From contig NW_003314284.1 of NCBI RefSeq assembly GCF_000143415.4, forward strand, positions 854,825 to 918,824: DNA of 64,000 nt, written 5' to 3'. Within the stretch, counting starts at the first letter, position 1, and every line of letters begins with the position of its first letter. The DNA comes from Selaginella moellendorffii. Lineage: Eukaryota > Streptophyta > Lycopodiopsida > Selaginellales > Selaginellaceae. Below are positions 11,501 to 23,433 of the stretch, in pieces. Made by a program: the position numbers and the translations under genes. The notes beneath the pieces are model-generated. The model was not told the origin of the DNA and did not search any database. It saw only the letters and a list, made by a program, of their open reading frames with translations.

Positions 11501-12276
11501 CCCTTACTGAGTTCTCCTATAATAATTTTGTTCACTCCTCCCTTCGAGTTTCCCCCTTCTTTGTGAACTCCGGCCGAAACCCCCAATTCAATCTCTCACT
11601 TCCTTCTCCATCCGAATCCTCTCGTTCAAATCCCCGCTCTGAGGCCTTTGTCTCCAACCTCCAGGAAATCCACAACTCCATCTCCTTCCACTTCCATCAT
11701 GCTCAAGAATCTCACAAAACATTTGCCAATGTCCATCGTCAGGATTGTCCCCCTTACAATATCGGGGATGAAATCAAGTTTGGGACATGGCCTGGTGGTG
11801 AAAATATTTCACCTGAGGAGCTAGACTCTAAATGCCTTGATCCTTTTTCTATCACTGCCATCATTAATCCTGTCACTTATCGCCTTGCACTTCCCTCCTC
11901 ATATCAAATTCACCCTATTTTTCACTCCTCTATCTTTGAGCCTTATATTCCCAATCTTATTCCAAATTGGGTCATTCCTCTGCCTCCACCAGTGCAGCTC
12001 GAGGATGGGTATGAGTACGAGGTTTAGGACATCCTTGATTCCAAGATTTCACGGTCTAAACTCTACTATCTGGTAGACTGGAAGGGTTACGGACTTGAGG
12101 AATGCACTTGGGAACTTGCGGACAACCTGATTCATTCTCCTGACCTTGTTCAGGACTTCCACTGCCGCTATCCTTCTTGTCCCAATCCTCATTCTTTTTC
12201 TCCATCTCCCATCCCTCACCACCCATCTCATCCTCCTCTTTGTTCTCATTCACGTCCTCGTTCCACTCGTTCTTGA
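8560..12276 (+). pseudogene. Chromovirus pol: protease, RT, RNase H, integrase, chromodomain
   Basis: Protease core ALLDSGATSCFIDTDF at about 8680-8735. Reverse transcriptase begins in another frame with [20 protein letters not shown] (9475-9535); near 9580 a one-base loss moves the frame, which then stays open to 12276 apart from 13 stop codons. That frame carries [15 protein letters not shown], the catalytic [10 protein letters not shown] (about 9805), FLGFANFYRKFI, RNase H (IEADAFDFAIGAVLSQFG, about 10245), the integrase zinc region (HNSLTAGHFSIAKTYELV ... CDTCAQNK) and core (SMDFLSDL ... [20 protein letters not shown]). The end (12028-12150, KLYYLVDWKGYGLEECTWE) is a chromodomain, which in this clade targets integration to heterochromatin. 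Eleven of the 13 stops in this frame are TAG. Confidence 0.9.
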
Positions 12277-12287
12277 GGAGGAGGTGC

Positions 12288-12635
12288 TGTCAGGAATCCC
12301 CCAATTCTTGCCACATTCTTGACTCTCGCCAGATTCCTGACCTACAGACCACATTCCTAACTCTCAAGATACTTTCCTATTCCTGACTTTCTGATTTCCT
12401 GAGTCTTGAGCCACATTCTGATGATGATGTGGCGCCTCCTCGACCTCAGCTATATTTAAGCCGTCCTTGATCCAAGAGTGGTGGAGCTTCATCAACCTAT
12501 AGTATATATAGGTTAGCCTTGTTCCATTTCTCCACAATCTGAATCAACACCAGTCTAAGGCTTTTTCTTCGTTTCCACTAGCTTTTCTCTTTGTCTTTTG
12601 CATTTCCAATCTTGATCTTGTTGGGGGTCTTGACA
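12288..12635 (+). repeat. 3' LTR of chromovirus
   Basis: 348 bp, begins TGTCAGGAATCCCCC and ends GGGGGTCTTGACA, followed by target duplication CCCAC. It shares the TATATTTAAG and ATAGTATATATAGG promoter motifs with the 5' copy. Confidence 0.92.
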
Positions 12636-12640
12636 CCCAC

Positions 12641-12964
12641 TAATCTATAGGACTCAATCATTAGTATGTACAAGTTGAAGGAGGATGATTTGTTATAACT
12701 TAAACACAACTATGCACACATTGAATAATATCATATTGCATCTCCAGCCAATAGAAACACTTATATAGTCATATGCCAATATTCTATATGCCCACAATAG
12801 TGCAGTATGATTAGAAAGATGATTAATAAAACAACCAAGATATTATACCTTGCCTAGGAAGTGTTACATATCATTAGAGTAGGAAAATTTTGAATGGCCA
12901 CAAATTTGACAGAATTAACTTACAAACCCTCATAAAAAATATGGTATCCAAAATAAATTATATC
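12641..12964. other. AT-rich spacer
   Basis: About 320 bp between the chromovirus and the next LTR fragment. I see no gene or clear repeat in it; it continues the pre-insertion DNA of 4340-7139. Confidence 0.4.
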
Positions 12965-13566
12965 TATAGCACATGTGGTTTTACCCTTTATCCTATGTTG
13001 ATTTACCATAGGATAACACCACGAAGTAGAACCTAAACCCTCTATGTGCCACATGTTGCATGCCACATGCCACATGCCACATGTTCAAAGGATAGTGGTG
13101 TGGAACCTGAAATTCAGGGGCTTGAGCCACTAAATGAAGGAACGGTGCCAAACTCCCAAGCATAGAGCCAAGAAGCAATAGCACTAGAGCATGGAATGAA
13201 TCCCAAGGATACAGTCTAAGAAGTGAAGGGATAGGAGCATGGAGCAACTTGGATCAGTCTTAGAGCAATTAACATCCTAATGCCAGGACCAGCACGCAAA
13301 ATAGAGCCAAACGGAGTCTGGCACTATTTCGGCATATCGGTGGCTTAACGTGAGGATATGGGTACTCCACTAGCTAGCATGGAATGGAACTTTGGCTTAG
13401 ACTCAAGCCGGACGCAGAACAAAGACAAACACATAAGCAGAAGCTAAACTATACCTCAGGTTGGTTGGCCATGCCCAACCTACTCACTATCCTTACTATA
13501 CATTTGGAATTCACGACACTCTCGCCCCTTAGAGAAGATTAATATCCTCGTCGATGCATACTTGAG
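12965..13566 (-). mobile_element. Minus-strand LTR fragment (family A) with polypurine tract
   Basis: Read on the minus strand, 13566-13519 is the 3' end of an element's internal region: GTATGCATCGACGAGG, then TAAGGGGCGAGAG as polypurine tract. It is followed by an LTR starting TGTCGTGAATT (13518) and ending near 12965. The same junction occurs on the plus strand at about 59185-59245. The first several hundred LTR bases are missing: TGTCGTGAATT jumps directly to CCAAATGTATAG. The remaining 550 bp matches 26003-26550, including CATGTGG/CATGCCA-rich stretches. Confidence 0.75.
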
Positions 13567-14488
13567 TGTCGCGAATGTGACTTCGGGTATCGAAAGATAC
13601 TTGTCGGCCAGTCCTTATAGACACTCTTTCCTTACTGCCATGACGGCAAGAGGTCGGTACAGTTGGATCCCTTTAATAGCCTCTCTTGTGCTAGTGGAGT
13701 TAACTGGGCATTTCGAGTGTACTTAGACCGGACAAGCATAAGGACAGAATTCCTACGTGCTATTAACTAAGCATATTTAGCATGGTAAGGAGTTCTGTCT
13801 CGTCATGTTTTGCACTTGCTAGTGACAAGAACCCTCGCATATTAAGATTAGTCCCTCAATATCGCTGGATGATAGCTTACCGTGTCTGCCAAACACCCTC
13901 GCTATCACGCTCTTTGTGTTGGTCGGTCCCAAATGTTATTTATGGAAAGTGTCTAAATTAGCTCATTTGGCATAGCTACAGAATGTAAAGATTAGCCCGA
14001 ACACAATGGTGTTCATCCCGTGTCCAAATTCGCAATCTAGTGCCATTCCATATTTAGTAAATTTTGAGTTTGTCCTAGAGACTAACTCTTGATACTAAAG
14101 GAGGCTTGGGGTGAAAGCCTAAAGCGTGTGTTCGTCAAGGGGGGGGGGGGGGGAGGCTACTATGGGGGGTTCCAAATGTATAGTAGGGATAGTGGTTGGA
14201 ATGCATGTTCGACTACCTGAGGTATTAGTTTTTCTCCCACTGGGCTGTGTCGCTCTTTGTTCTGCGTCTGGCTTGGGTCTAAGCCCAAGCTCCATGCTGC
14301 TCTAGTCGGTGGGGTACCCTCCTCCTCGCGTTAGGCCACTGGTATGCCAAAATCATGCCAGACTCCGTCTGACACCATTTTGCATGTAGGTGCTAGATAT
14401 GGGGAGCTGGTGCTCGTGCGATTGTACCAGACCCTTGTTTCGTAGTGCAACGGGCTTGGAGTTCGGCTCCAAATTCAGGTGCGCTACA
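13567..14488 (+). repeat. LTR of family A, plus strand, 922 bp
   Basis: Starts TGTCGCGAATGTGACTTCGG and ends GGTGCGCTACA, then TT and a primer-binding site (14491). Related LTRs are at 26003-27164 (minus), 53022-53669, 53670-54211 and 59229-59440 (plus). A run of about 15 G lies near 14141-14155; the minus copy has a matching C run near 26565. Confidence 0.82.
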
Positions 14489-14490
14489 TT

Positions 14491-14502
14491 TGGTATTAGA
14501 GA
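14491..14502 (+). other. Primer-binding site, initiator-Met tRNA type
   Basis: TGGTATTAGAGA two bases after the LTR resembles the TGGTATCAGAGC site complementary to the plant initiator-Met tRNA 3' end. Other family A copies have TGGTATCAGAG (26000-25990, minus) and TGGTATCAAAG (54214, plus). Confidence 0.75.
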
Positions 14503-16869
14503 CTCAAGTCTAGACCACTGGCAAGGAAACAACTCTAGAAAAAGTTCATGGTGATCACACTATATGAGAAATGCATCAACTTAAATCAGTAAGGGTAATC
14601 TCTTTGTCTAACGCAAATGCATTACTAACTCAGACACCTTCCGGCCATCGCTGACAAGGAAATGACCAATGGAGTTAGTCACCCTTACTGTTCTGGTTGT
14701 CACCCCGCTTTCAAAAGTGTGATACACCCTTGCCCGTAGAGACATAGAGAGAAAAGCCAAAGGCCCTAACTCTCATGAGCAAAGAAACCAAACCTGTCAG
14801 TAAGGTTTAGATAAACTACTGTAAACAAGTAGTTAGAGTTGTTTACATAGTCACGCCTTTTGAACGAAAGAAGGAACATCAACAATGAAGCGGGTGATAT
14901 GACTAATCGACAGTAGCAACCTCGAGACTTGAGATTTCACTATGCATACGAAGTGTTGAAGCCAATCTACCTATACTGGCCCAAAGTCAAAGATCAAGAG
15001 ATGGACAATATCAAAGTCATAAACAATAATATCTTAGAGACTTAATTATCAATGAATATATCTTAGATTAAAACACAAAAGTATTCCAAGTAAGTTATCA
15101 TCTGATAAATTAGTATTAGAGTATAGAAACCACCAAGATCATCATAATTGGAAAACATAGAATTTACTATCTAAAAAAATTCAATAGCAAGTGTATTATC
15201 AAGAAAACTCAATGAGAAAACTTAACTACCAAAAATTATAGAAAGTATGCCGAACAACTTACTAAAGATAACTCAAAGAACACAAAGTACTATCGGCTGG
15301 CAAGCAAAATGCTTGCAAATGTATCACCTAAAGGAAATAACATCTCAATCTATCAGAACTAACTCAAGCAATAATCAGCAGAATAGAAAGAATATGGTAA
15401 AACTAACAAACACTCATTTATGCCAACTATCATAAAAGTCAATCTAAATAAATCTCGGTTAACAATATAAAGGAATTCAAGTTTCTTAAGCAAGTGTTAG
15501 CAACATCCTATCGATGTCTCAAACCCAAGAGATTAATCCAGAGCAAACCATAAATAACATGCGGTATTGCAAGAAAAAGAAAACCATAAGTCATCAAAGA
15601 GCATAACTAATTATCATGAAAGAACATCAATCATCCTATCAATGAAGAGATGCATAATCATTATTGAAGAAAGAATCTACCATCCCGAAGAATGGCAAAT
15701 TATTCCATACCAACAATAATCAAGCAAAAGCCTTCACAAGGACAATCAACTATCCTAGATGATAATTAATCATCACCAATGATTGCCAGATGCAAATACT
15801 AACTTCAACATTGAAGTTAACAAGCTAAAATGCCTTCCCTAACAACTTCTAACAAATGGAACAATGAACATAAAAACTCAAGAAACCAAAAGCTCGAAGA
15901 AGTCTATACCTAAATCTTGCCTAATAATGATTACAAGTCTTGCATAAACTAATTTCAATGCTAAAGAAGGAATCGTGGCACAATCCATAATATCCTTCTC
16001 AACAGATTTATAAAATAAACTTCATAATGCTAAGCTAATGAAGAGCATATTTGCATCAATCCAAAAGCTAAGCACAATAGAGTTATGCTCAACAAGCGAT
16101 TACCAAATCAATCCTCCATGAATCCATTTATAACAAAATGTAACTCACTTCATAACAAGCATAAGAAGAATCATTAATGATTGATATATCCCAACTCAAA
16201 TTCAATAAAGATTCAAACATTCTCATATCAATCACTAACTCTTCCTTTCGTAAAACTAGCATAGTTCATGATTGAATCACTTTTCAAGGAAAATCTAAAG
16301 CTCAACCCCTACTAAATAATCTTATCTAGAACACAACTAACTCAAACTTGCCACTCAACTCATTTGAACACTAACATAGTTGCAACTAACAAATGCACAA
16401 ATGCCAATAACACAAAGCCATAGCCAAATCATTAACACTATGTCTATCGAGATTAATGAAACTCAATATCAATCCTTGGAGAGACATCTCATTTCACTCA
16501 AATCTCAACATCAACAATATTAACGAAAAGGCATCACTTCAATGTCATCAACACTATAACAAAACTAAAAGAAAGCAAGAGTGAATCACCACTTAAAACT
16601 CTTTAACAACTAAGCTAACCAAAGTTGAAGATAGTATCTGAGACCAATTCTTCAGCAAAACTCAGTTATAAATAAAACATCATCAAAGAATGATTCACCA
16701 CATCCAAGACTCAATGAAATCCAACACTACAAACTAAACATAACCAAATAATATTGATAGAGGTAGAGTTGATATACCAATATGAAAAAACCATGTAAGT
16801 TTAACGACATGATCCTTCGCAACACCATTCGGTAAAGCAAACCTATCACTAATAAATCTTCATCGAGCG
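14503..16869. other. G-poor non-coding internal region of a retroelement (left part)
   Basis: From about 14900 the plus strand is rich in A and C and poor in G, in short phrases such as CAATCATC and AAGCTAA, with no long reading frame. The same composition resumes at 23434-25980 beyond the nested element, so the two parts were one region. With family A LTRs at both outer ends it looks like a large non-autonomous LTR element with non-coding interior, minus-oriented by the 26003-27164 LTR. A related piece, inverted, is at about 30770-30930. Confidence 0.6.
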
Positions 16870-17228
<359 letters not shown>

Positions 17229-18954
17229 TGCGACCACGGTGGATCGCACTGGCTCTAGATGCACGAGAACCCTCCAAAGAGTGTAGAGTGGACCACCGCT
17301 ACTGATGCCAAGTGCTGGTACCTACATGAAATAATAGAAACTCTAGAAAACAAAGTGGAAAAGAAATAAAAAAGGTAGGTATGAAGTTTGGAGACACGGA
17401 GGAAAACCTGGTGGGAAACCCTGTAGTCAAATTGGACCCTGAAGTTGAAGAAAACATGCAGAAAAAGTGTGAAAAGAGGAAAATAGAGAAAAAAGTGTGA
17501 GTACCCAAAGAACTTAACCTGTACCTAGATTTTGGCTCAGGAAAGTGTAATATGCAAATGCAACCTCTTGATGACTTCCAGTATGCTCCAAGGATTGGCT
17601 GAAATCGAGAAAGAAAGAGAGGTAGAAAAGGGGATGTGTTGCCCAAGGGTGGTAAGTGTGGAAATGATGAAAGATGGAGTGATATAGTGGAGTGCCGAGA
17701 TGGTGATGGCACTCTCTCGGTGGCCAGTGATAACAGTTGGCCCATAGAGTAAGCGTTGACCTCTCGGAGTAGCTGGTAACCGGTAACCAGTACTGGGGAC
17801 TTGTAACCGGTAATCACCTGCTCTCGCTCCTACTCCTGTGCCTACTCCGACACTGATATGGTGGAGCGCCGAGATGGTGGTGGCACTTTGAGAAGGTGGC
17901 CAGTTTGATGTGTTGGACTGAAGAAGACAGCAGCTGAAAAGGATGGCGTAGTCGCTAGATTGCCGGTCAAGAGACGTGGCATGTGTCCACTGAGTGCTAG
18001 AGTAGAAGAAAGTGGCTTCGGCTTCTGTGGCCTTGCCTAAAGATCCACCTAGGTGCCTTGAGTGAATAGGTTCACCTGGTTGGAAGAAAGTCTCTCCAGA
18101 AAAGCTAGTGCATTGTCGTCAAATGGTCGTAAGGATATCTCTGAAATAGCACGTCAAAATGAGGTAGTGTCTTTTGCTGCTAATGCATGTATGTGTGTCC
18201 GTGGTATGGTGTAAATGTCACTTCAAGCAGAGATGTGAATGATGGTGAAAGAATGAAAAGATGCAAGACGGGCATCTAGAGATAAGTGCGGGCAACACTG
18301 CTGGAAGTGATTGGTGATGGAACTGTGGGTGTAGATGATATGGAATGAGTGAGGGGAATGTGTGTAGTGTAGTAATGGTAAGGGAAGGGCCAAAGAACCT
18401 GGAACATAGACTGAGCCAAGCAAGGAACCTTCATACAAACGGCAATGCAGCCTGAGCACGAAATCCAAGGCATAGGCCATGGTTCAATGGGGAAACACCC
18501 TCTAAAAGTAAGAAAAGGAATTATGAAAGTAAAGTGAAAGAAAGGAAGAAAAAGAAAAGGAAAAGAAGAGAAGAGGAACACCTCACCGGATGAAGCATTT
18601 GAGGTGAGAGTGGTTGTAAGCATGTGGGAGCTCACATCCCTCAGCATCAACTAGCACGTATGCTCCACCTCCGATGTGTCACTGGACAAAGTAGGGGCCG
18701 GTCCAGCGAGAGGAGAACTTCGAAGTTGGCGTAAACTCCTTGAGTAGAACAAGATTGCCATCCTTGAATGGTTCAGTAGACCACTAGTGATCAATGACTG
18801 ACTTGATCTTCTGCTTGCTTCGAAGGAGATGTTCCGATGTGGATCTTCGCTATTCTTCCAAGGCAAGAACTTCCAAGTCACGTGCATGAAGCTTGTCCTC
18901 ATCGCTAAGCTGTATCGCTGTTGCGTATCGAAGTGAAAGTGAGAGTGATGGCAC

Positions 18955-19557
18955 CTAGATCTCCACTAGAAGCACGGCCTCTGTCCTATAGACAAGGGAG
19001 AATGGGGTTGTGGAGATGGATGTCTTGAAGGACATCCAAAAGGCCCACAATGCCGTAACCAAGTGCTCATGCCAACGCCTTGGGTGATCCATGAAGGAAG
19101 TAGCTTCAGCAACCAGGAACTCACTCGGATCCATCACACACTCCTGCTGCATATGAAAAGTTGGCTAGAACTCTTGGATCGTCACAATCCAAGATAAAGT
19201 ACGAGGACTATGAACCAGTCGCTGTAAAAGAAAGGTCAGCACATTAAAATAGACATGGAAATGGATACAAGCTCCAGCAAGAAAGTGATGAAATTGCTCC
19301 AAAGTGTAAACAACAGCCATTGCTTCTTTTTCCGCATCCACATACTTCTTTCCATTCTCCTCGAACGAATGTGAGGCATAATATGTTGCATGTGGTGGCT
19401 TGCTAGGCTGTGAACGTTGGCAAAGGCGTAGTCCAAAAGCCTTCATGCCCGTTGTGATGTAAATTTTGAAAGAAAGTTGTCGTTCTGGTGGTTGGAATAC
19501 CGGAGGCTCCATGGTAGGAAATTCTGAACTCAAAGAGCTATAACTCGCATGCAGCAT
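18955..19557 (-). pseudogene. Gypsy RNase H fused by deletion to integrase C-terminus
   Basis: 19557-19165 contains HATYYASHSFEENGKKYVDAEK and VYTLEQFHHFLAG, typical of gypsy RNase H, and ends WIVTIQEF. After a stop, 19152-18955 reads PRRWHEHLVTALWAF ... TTPFSLVYRTEAVL, the integrase end. The whole central integrase is missing, so a deletion joined the two. Confidence 0.75.
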
Positions 19558-20413
19558 GTTTGATTGGCTTGATTCTTTCTGTCAGTTGTGTGTCTGAATA
19601 TCATCTTCTGTCTCCAAGAAATAACATGACAAAATACGCTCGGAGTTGTCAGCTACCGTGATTTTAGTAGGAAGATGCTATCTGTGTGACACCTCAGATA
19701 GTTGCTGAGGAGGATTGAGTTCAACTGTGTCTTGTGAAAGATGAACCTGGTCTGGAGTGACTGTGTCATCAAGCTCCATAAGAGAGAGTTGGTCCCATGC
19801 AAGAAACGAATTGAGAAGCCCTTCCTTTATCAAGAAACACCGAAAAGCTGGATATGGGAGCCCGTACCCTATAAGCCCTGCCATCAAATAAAGAGGGTGT
19901 GGCTAGAGGCTCAGCCTTACTCTCAAATAAAGAGAGTGAGGCTGAGAGATGTCTCAAGCTATCTGGCTCACCTCCAACAATGTCAATTGCATTGAATGAG
20001 AAAGCATCCGTCTTATAGATGGTCAACTCTATTGCCAACTCGGGAAAAGCCTCTATGAGCTTAGGAGGAAAGTGTGGTGTGGAGACCACTTTAGTCTGAG
20101 CTTTCTGGGCTTGCTGAGAAAGAGCTCTGCCATGGTTGTTGAGAAAGGTGGCACTATGGGTTCCATCGCTAATCTCCATCTTGCCTTGCATACTATCAAT
20201 GGTGCAATGGGTTGTGACTTGCTATGAGTGGCCAAGGATGATAGAGTCCTTCAAAGAGGACGTTCCAAAACGTTAGTAGTCAACCACAAGGAAATCTACC
20301 TCAGAAGTAACACTCTGCATAGAGACCTTGACACCGCAGCAAATGCCTGCTGGAGGAACGGTGTGATTGGCGAAGGTCTTGAGCACGATGGAGGAGGTCT
20401 CAATGATATGTAA

Positions 20414-20659
20414 TTATGCTAAAAGGGCAGCTTCGAGAGAGATAATGTTGCTTCCTGAACCGGAGTCAACCAAACCATCCATCCTACAAGAGGAAGTACC
20501 AATCTGCACCGGGATGAAGAATGGACCAGGATCTCCACTATATCTTGTCATGTTGACAATGCGCACCTCTTGAGGAGTCCTCTTGAGAGTGTGCTCTAGT
20601 GTTCCTGACCGTGCAAACTCCTCCAAACGCTGGCCGAATCCTAGGACAAGGCACAACAT
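20414..20659 (-). pseudogene. Gypsy aspartic protease remnant
   Basis: Minus-strand frame of 81 residues with RMDGLVDSGSGSNIISLEAA; DSGS is the retroviral-type protease active-site loop. Downstream on the same strand (20191-19769) is a 140-residue frame without a domain I can name. Confidence 0.65.
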
Positions 20660-21237
20660 GGCTCAGAGAGAAAAGGTGACGGGAGTGTCAACCAGCTGTT
20701 GAAGAATCAGCTCTAGAACAGGAATATCTGTTGGTGAGATCTTAGGAGGAGAAGAGAGTAGTGACTTGAAGGGGAGCTTACAAGTCACCCTCTGTGTCAC
20801 TGGATCTGGTGCCAATAAAGATTCACTCTCAACTGACACCGGGGGATCTATGGAGGCTGAGCGGCTGCCTTCTTCTTCGCTTGGGCATGAGTGGCTGCGG
20901 TTTGCTGCTGTTGTCTATAAAGTTCCTCGGCTACCAAAATCGTGTTGACCAATAAGGCTGGTGCCTTGCCTTTGCCTGTCTCAATTGCTTGTCGCTCCAA
21001 CTGTTCCTGATAGGTCTCTGGACCCTGAGACAATGTGGAATTATCAGCGAAGGGATGTTGTTAGACATGTTGAGAAGATGGAGGCCGAAGCTCTAGGTGA
21101 AGCTTGAAACAACGCTGTGTGTTGTGTGTGTTCATCTCGCAGTGAGTGCACCAACGGGATTTAAATCTGTGTTACTGAGTTGTAGTGGCTTCTTTCCTGG
21201 ACTCCACCAGCTCCTGGAGCAGTTTGTTATGGTGTGA

Positions 21238-21858
21238 TTACTGTTGAAGAATGATCTCCTTCATTTGCCGCATCTTGTTAGCAAAGTTCTCAATAGCCAG
21301 AGGTGTATGCTCAATAGCGATGGGCTTTGTTGTGGACGGGCGAACAACTGCACAAGGTGACTCTGATGTGGTGGTGGCTTGGTCGAAATCAACTCTAGCA
21401 ATCCCCATGTCGACAAGAAGCTCTCCTTCCAGCTTCGTGGCAAATAAAAATGCCTTGCGGCAAGACCTGAATGTCTTCTTAAGAAGTTTCCGCTGCAAGT
21501 TCCCACACAGACCTGTTGTGAATGCCATGATCCCCTGTTGCTCATCTTGGACCACCCTATGATCCTAACACTGCTTCCAATATGCTCAAAACTGGGTGAT
21601 GTAGTCAGGAACAAACTTGTGAGCACCTTGCCGAAACGAAAAGAGGTCGACAAGTAGCCGACTTGTGGGTTTTTTTTCAATGAAACATTCCTTAAAAGAA
21701 GCAAGTAATGTCTGGAAGTCTGTCCGGTCCTCTGGGAGGAGAGAATTTGCCCAAGTTGCTGCTTTGCCTTCGAGAGACTGCAAGAAGTTATGGTACATAC
21801 GATCATCATCGACGATCATATTTGTGGTATAGTAGTAATCAAAGTGATTGATATGCAA
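21238..21858 (-). pseudogene. Gypsy gag remnant
   Basis: Minus-strand frames 21858-21586 and 21555-21238 together give a Gag pattern: YHNFLQSLEGKAATWANSLL, FQTLLASFKECFIEKK, FSFRQGAHKFVPDYITQF, then AFTTGLCGNLQRKLLKK. The two parts are separated by a frame change near 21560-21590. Confidence 0.75.
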
Positions 21859-23245
21859 TATCGGAGAGACTGTTCAAACACCTAAGAAGGTCGGCAGATC
21901 ACTCCCCTTTTGCAGAACATGGAGCTAAGGTCAAGCTAAAGGTGGTTGTGCCATAGCTCATAGATCTAAGTCATTAGAATCTGCTGAGGATGAAGAGGAC
22001 TCAGCCAGAGAAGGTGCAATGTCATACCTAAGTTGCCTTTGGATGCTAGAAAGTTTATTCTGTACCTTAGGGCCTTGAGGTATGGTAAAAGGGTGCCAAT
22101 TTGTTGCACGTTTGGTTTGTACCAGCATCAAATACCCTAAACACTGCAAATGCTCGGTCAAGGCAACTGGGTAGATAGGAGCAAGAAGATTGTAGACTTG
22201 TGCTCAAGCTGCACAAAGTTGCCCAAAATGCTAATGACAAAGAGAAATAAGGGTCGAAATGGAAGGAGATGTAGGCCTCAAGCACACGTAGCCATTAACC
22301 TATAAGGTAACTGCCAAAGTAGCTGCTAGAGTAGCCGCTGAAGTAGCCGGGAACCAATAACTAGTAACTAGTAACTGGGGACCTGTAACCTGTAACCGGT
22401 AACCCTCCGCTCTCACTTTTACTCCTGCACCTGCTCCTACTCCAACTCTTGTTCTTGTTCCTCCTGTTCCTGTTTTTATGCCAACTCTTGTTCCTTGAAG
22501 ATTGTTTTGTTCCCAAGGAACCTCTAATAAAGTTTAGCCCAAAAGAGAAAAATGAGTCCTCTGGTCTCGATGCTTCCCCATTTTGATTGCTGGTGGGCTC
22601 GTTGGAAAGAGCTCAGCCCCATCTACCCTCTATCGCAAGAATTTGGGAAGAAGCCGCCTCAATACTCCCCAAATTCCAAGAAGAAGTAGCCCAGAACGCC
22701 AATATTGTGGAAAAACATGTGCATGTCACTAATATAGATCGATACTAAAGCGCCGTTGGTATTTTTGAAAAGCCTAGGACCAGGAGCACCTTTAGAAACA
22801 AACAACATCCAAAACAAAGCCCGAAGGAGCACGAATTCCTGCTACAAAAATGACCCAATTTAGCTGGAGAAGAAAATCTTTTTGCATGCTGCCAATTTGG
22901 CCAAATCTAGCGCTAAAAATCACCACTACTTATAGATCTAGGCCAGATCTACAAGCCCAAATGCACTACTTTGAGAAATTGGACTGAGGATCTAGGCGAA
23001 AAAGTGAAAACCCTAAACTGTTCCTCAAACCCAGCCAAGAAACATTGTATTTCTTCAAATACTACACGGCTTGATAAACGTCATACCTTGCTAGAAAGAG
23101 GAGCTCTAAACTTATCCAACACGCCCAAGATCAAACAAAACCACTACAAGACAAACAAGGAATTCCTTCCTAAAGTCTGCGGCCAAAAAAAAAAAAGAGA
23201 AATGACGCCTCCAAAAGTGTTGCACATCACATCAGGTTCACCATT

Positions 23246-23433
23246 TGTTGGGGGAAGAAGGGGTCCCCAACACTCGCTCAAACATAAGAAATGCTTTAGT
23301 GCTCTTTGCAAATGCCCCCTTTTGCCCTTGTGGGGTGTGGGGCAAGGGTTTTATACAAGGAAGATGGGGAATATTTTGAGGACTAGAATATTCCCTCTCT
23401 CTCTCTCATTCTCTTGGTGGCCACGCCCTAACA
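23246..23433 (-). repeat. Right (5') LTR of nested gypsy element
   Basis: 188 bp from TGTTGGGGGAAG to GCCCTAACA, partner of 16870-17228. Confidence 0.8.

Larger units (their letters stand above)
7145..12635 (+). mobile_element. Ty3/gypsy chromovirus, near full length, decayed
   Basis: A 5.5-kb LTR retrotransposon. The two LTRs begin TGT(T/C)AGGAATCCCCC and end GGGGGTCTTGACA. The flanking pentamer CCCAC at 7140-7144 and 12636-12640 is a perfect target-site duplication, so both ends are original. A purine-rich tract (GAGGAGGAGGTGC, 12275-12287) precedes the 3' LTR. The order Gag, protease, reverse transcriptase, RNase H, integrase, chromodomain identifies a chromovirus. Coding is interrupted by many TAG codons and a few frameshifts, so it is not autonomous. 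No initiator-Met-type primer site is seen after the 5' LTR. Confidence 0.93.

Noticed and set aside
7563-12276. TAG read as sense (recoded stop or suppressor system)
   Set aside because: GPDH, THO6 and claspin in the same window end with TAG in the expected place, so the nuclear code is standard; deamination explains the pattern.
14491-14502. Possible tRNA gene
   Set aside because: Only the 12-base tRNA-complementary primer site beside an LTR; no cloverleaf around it.
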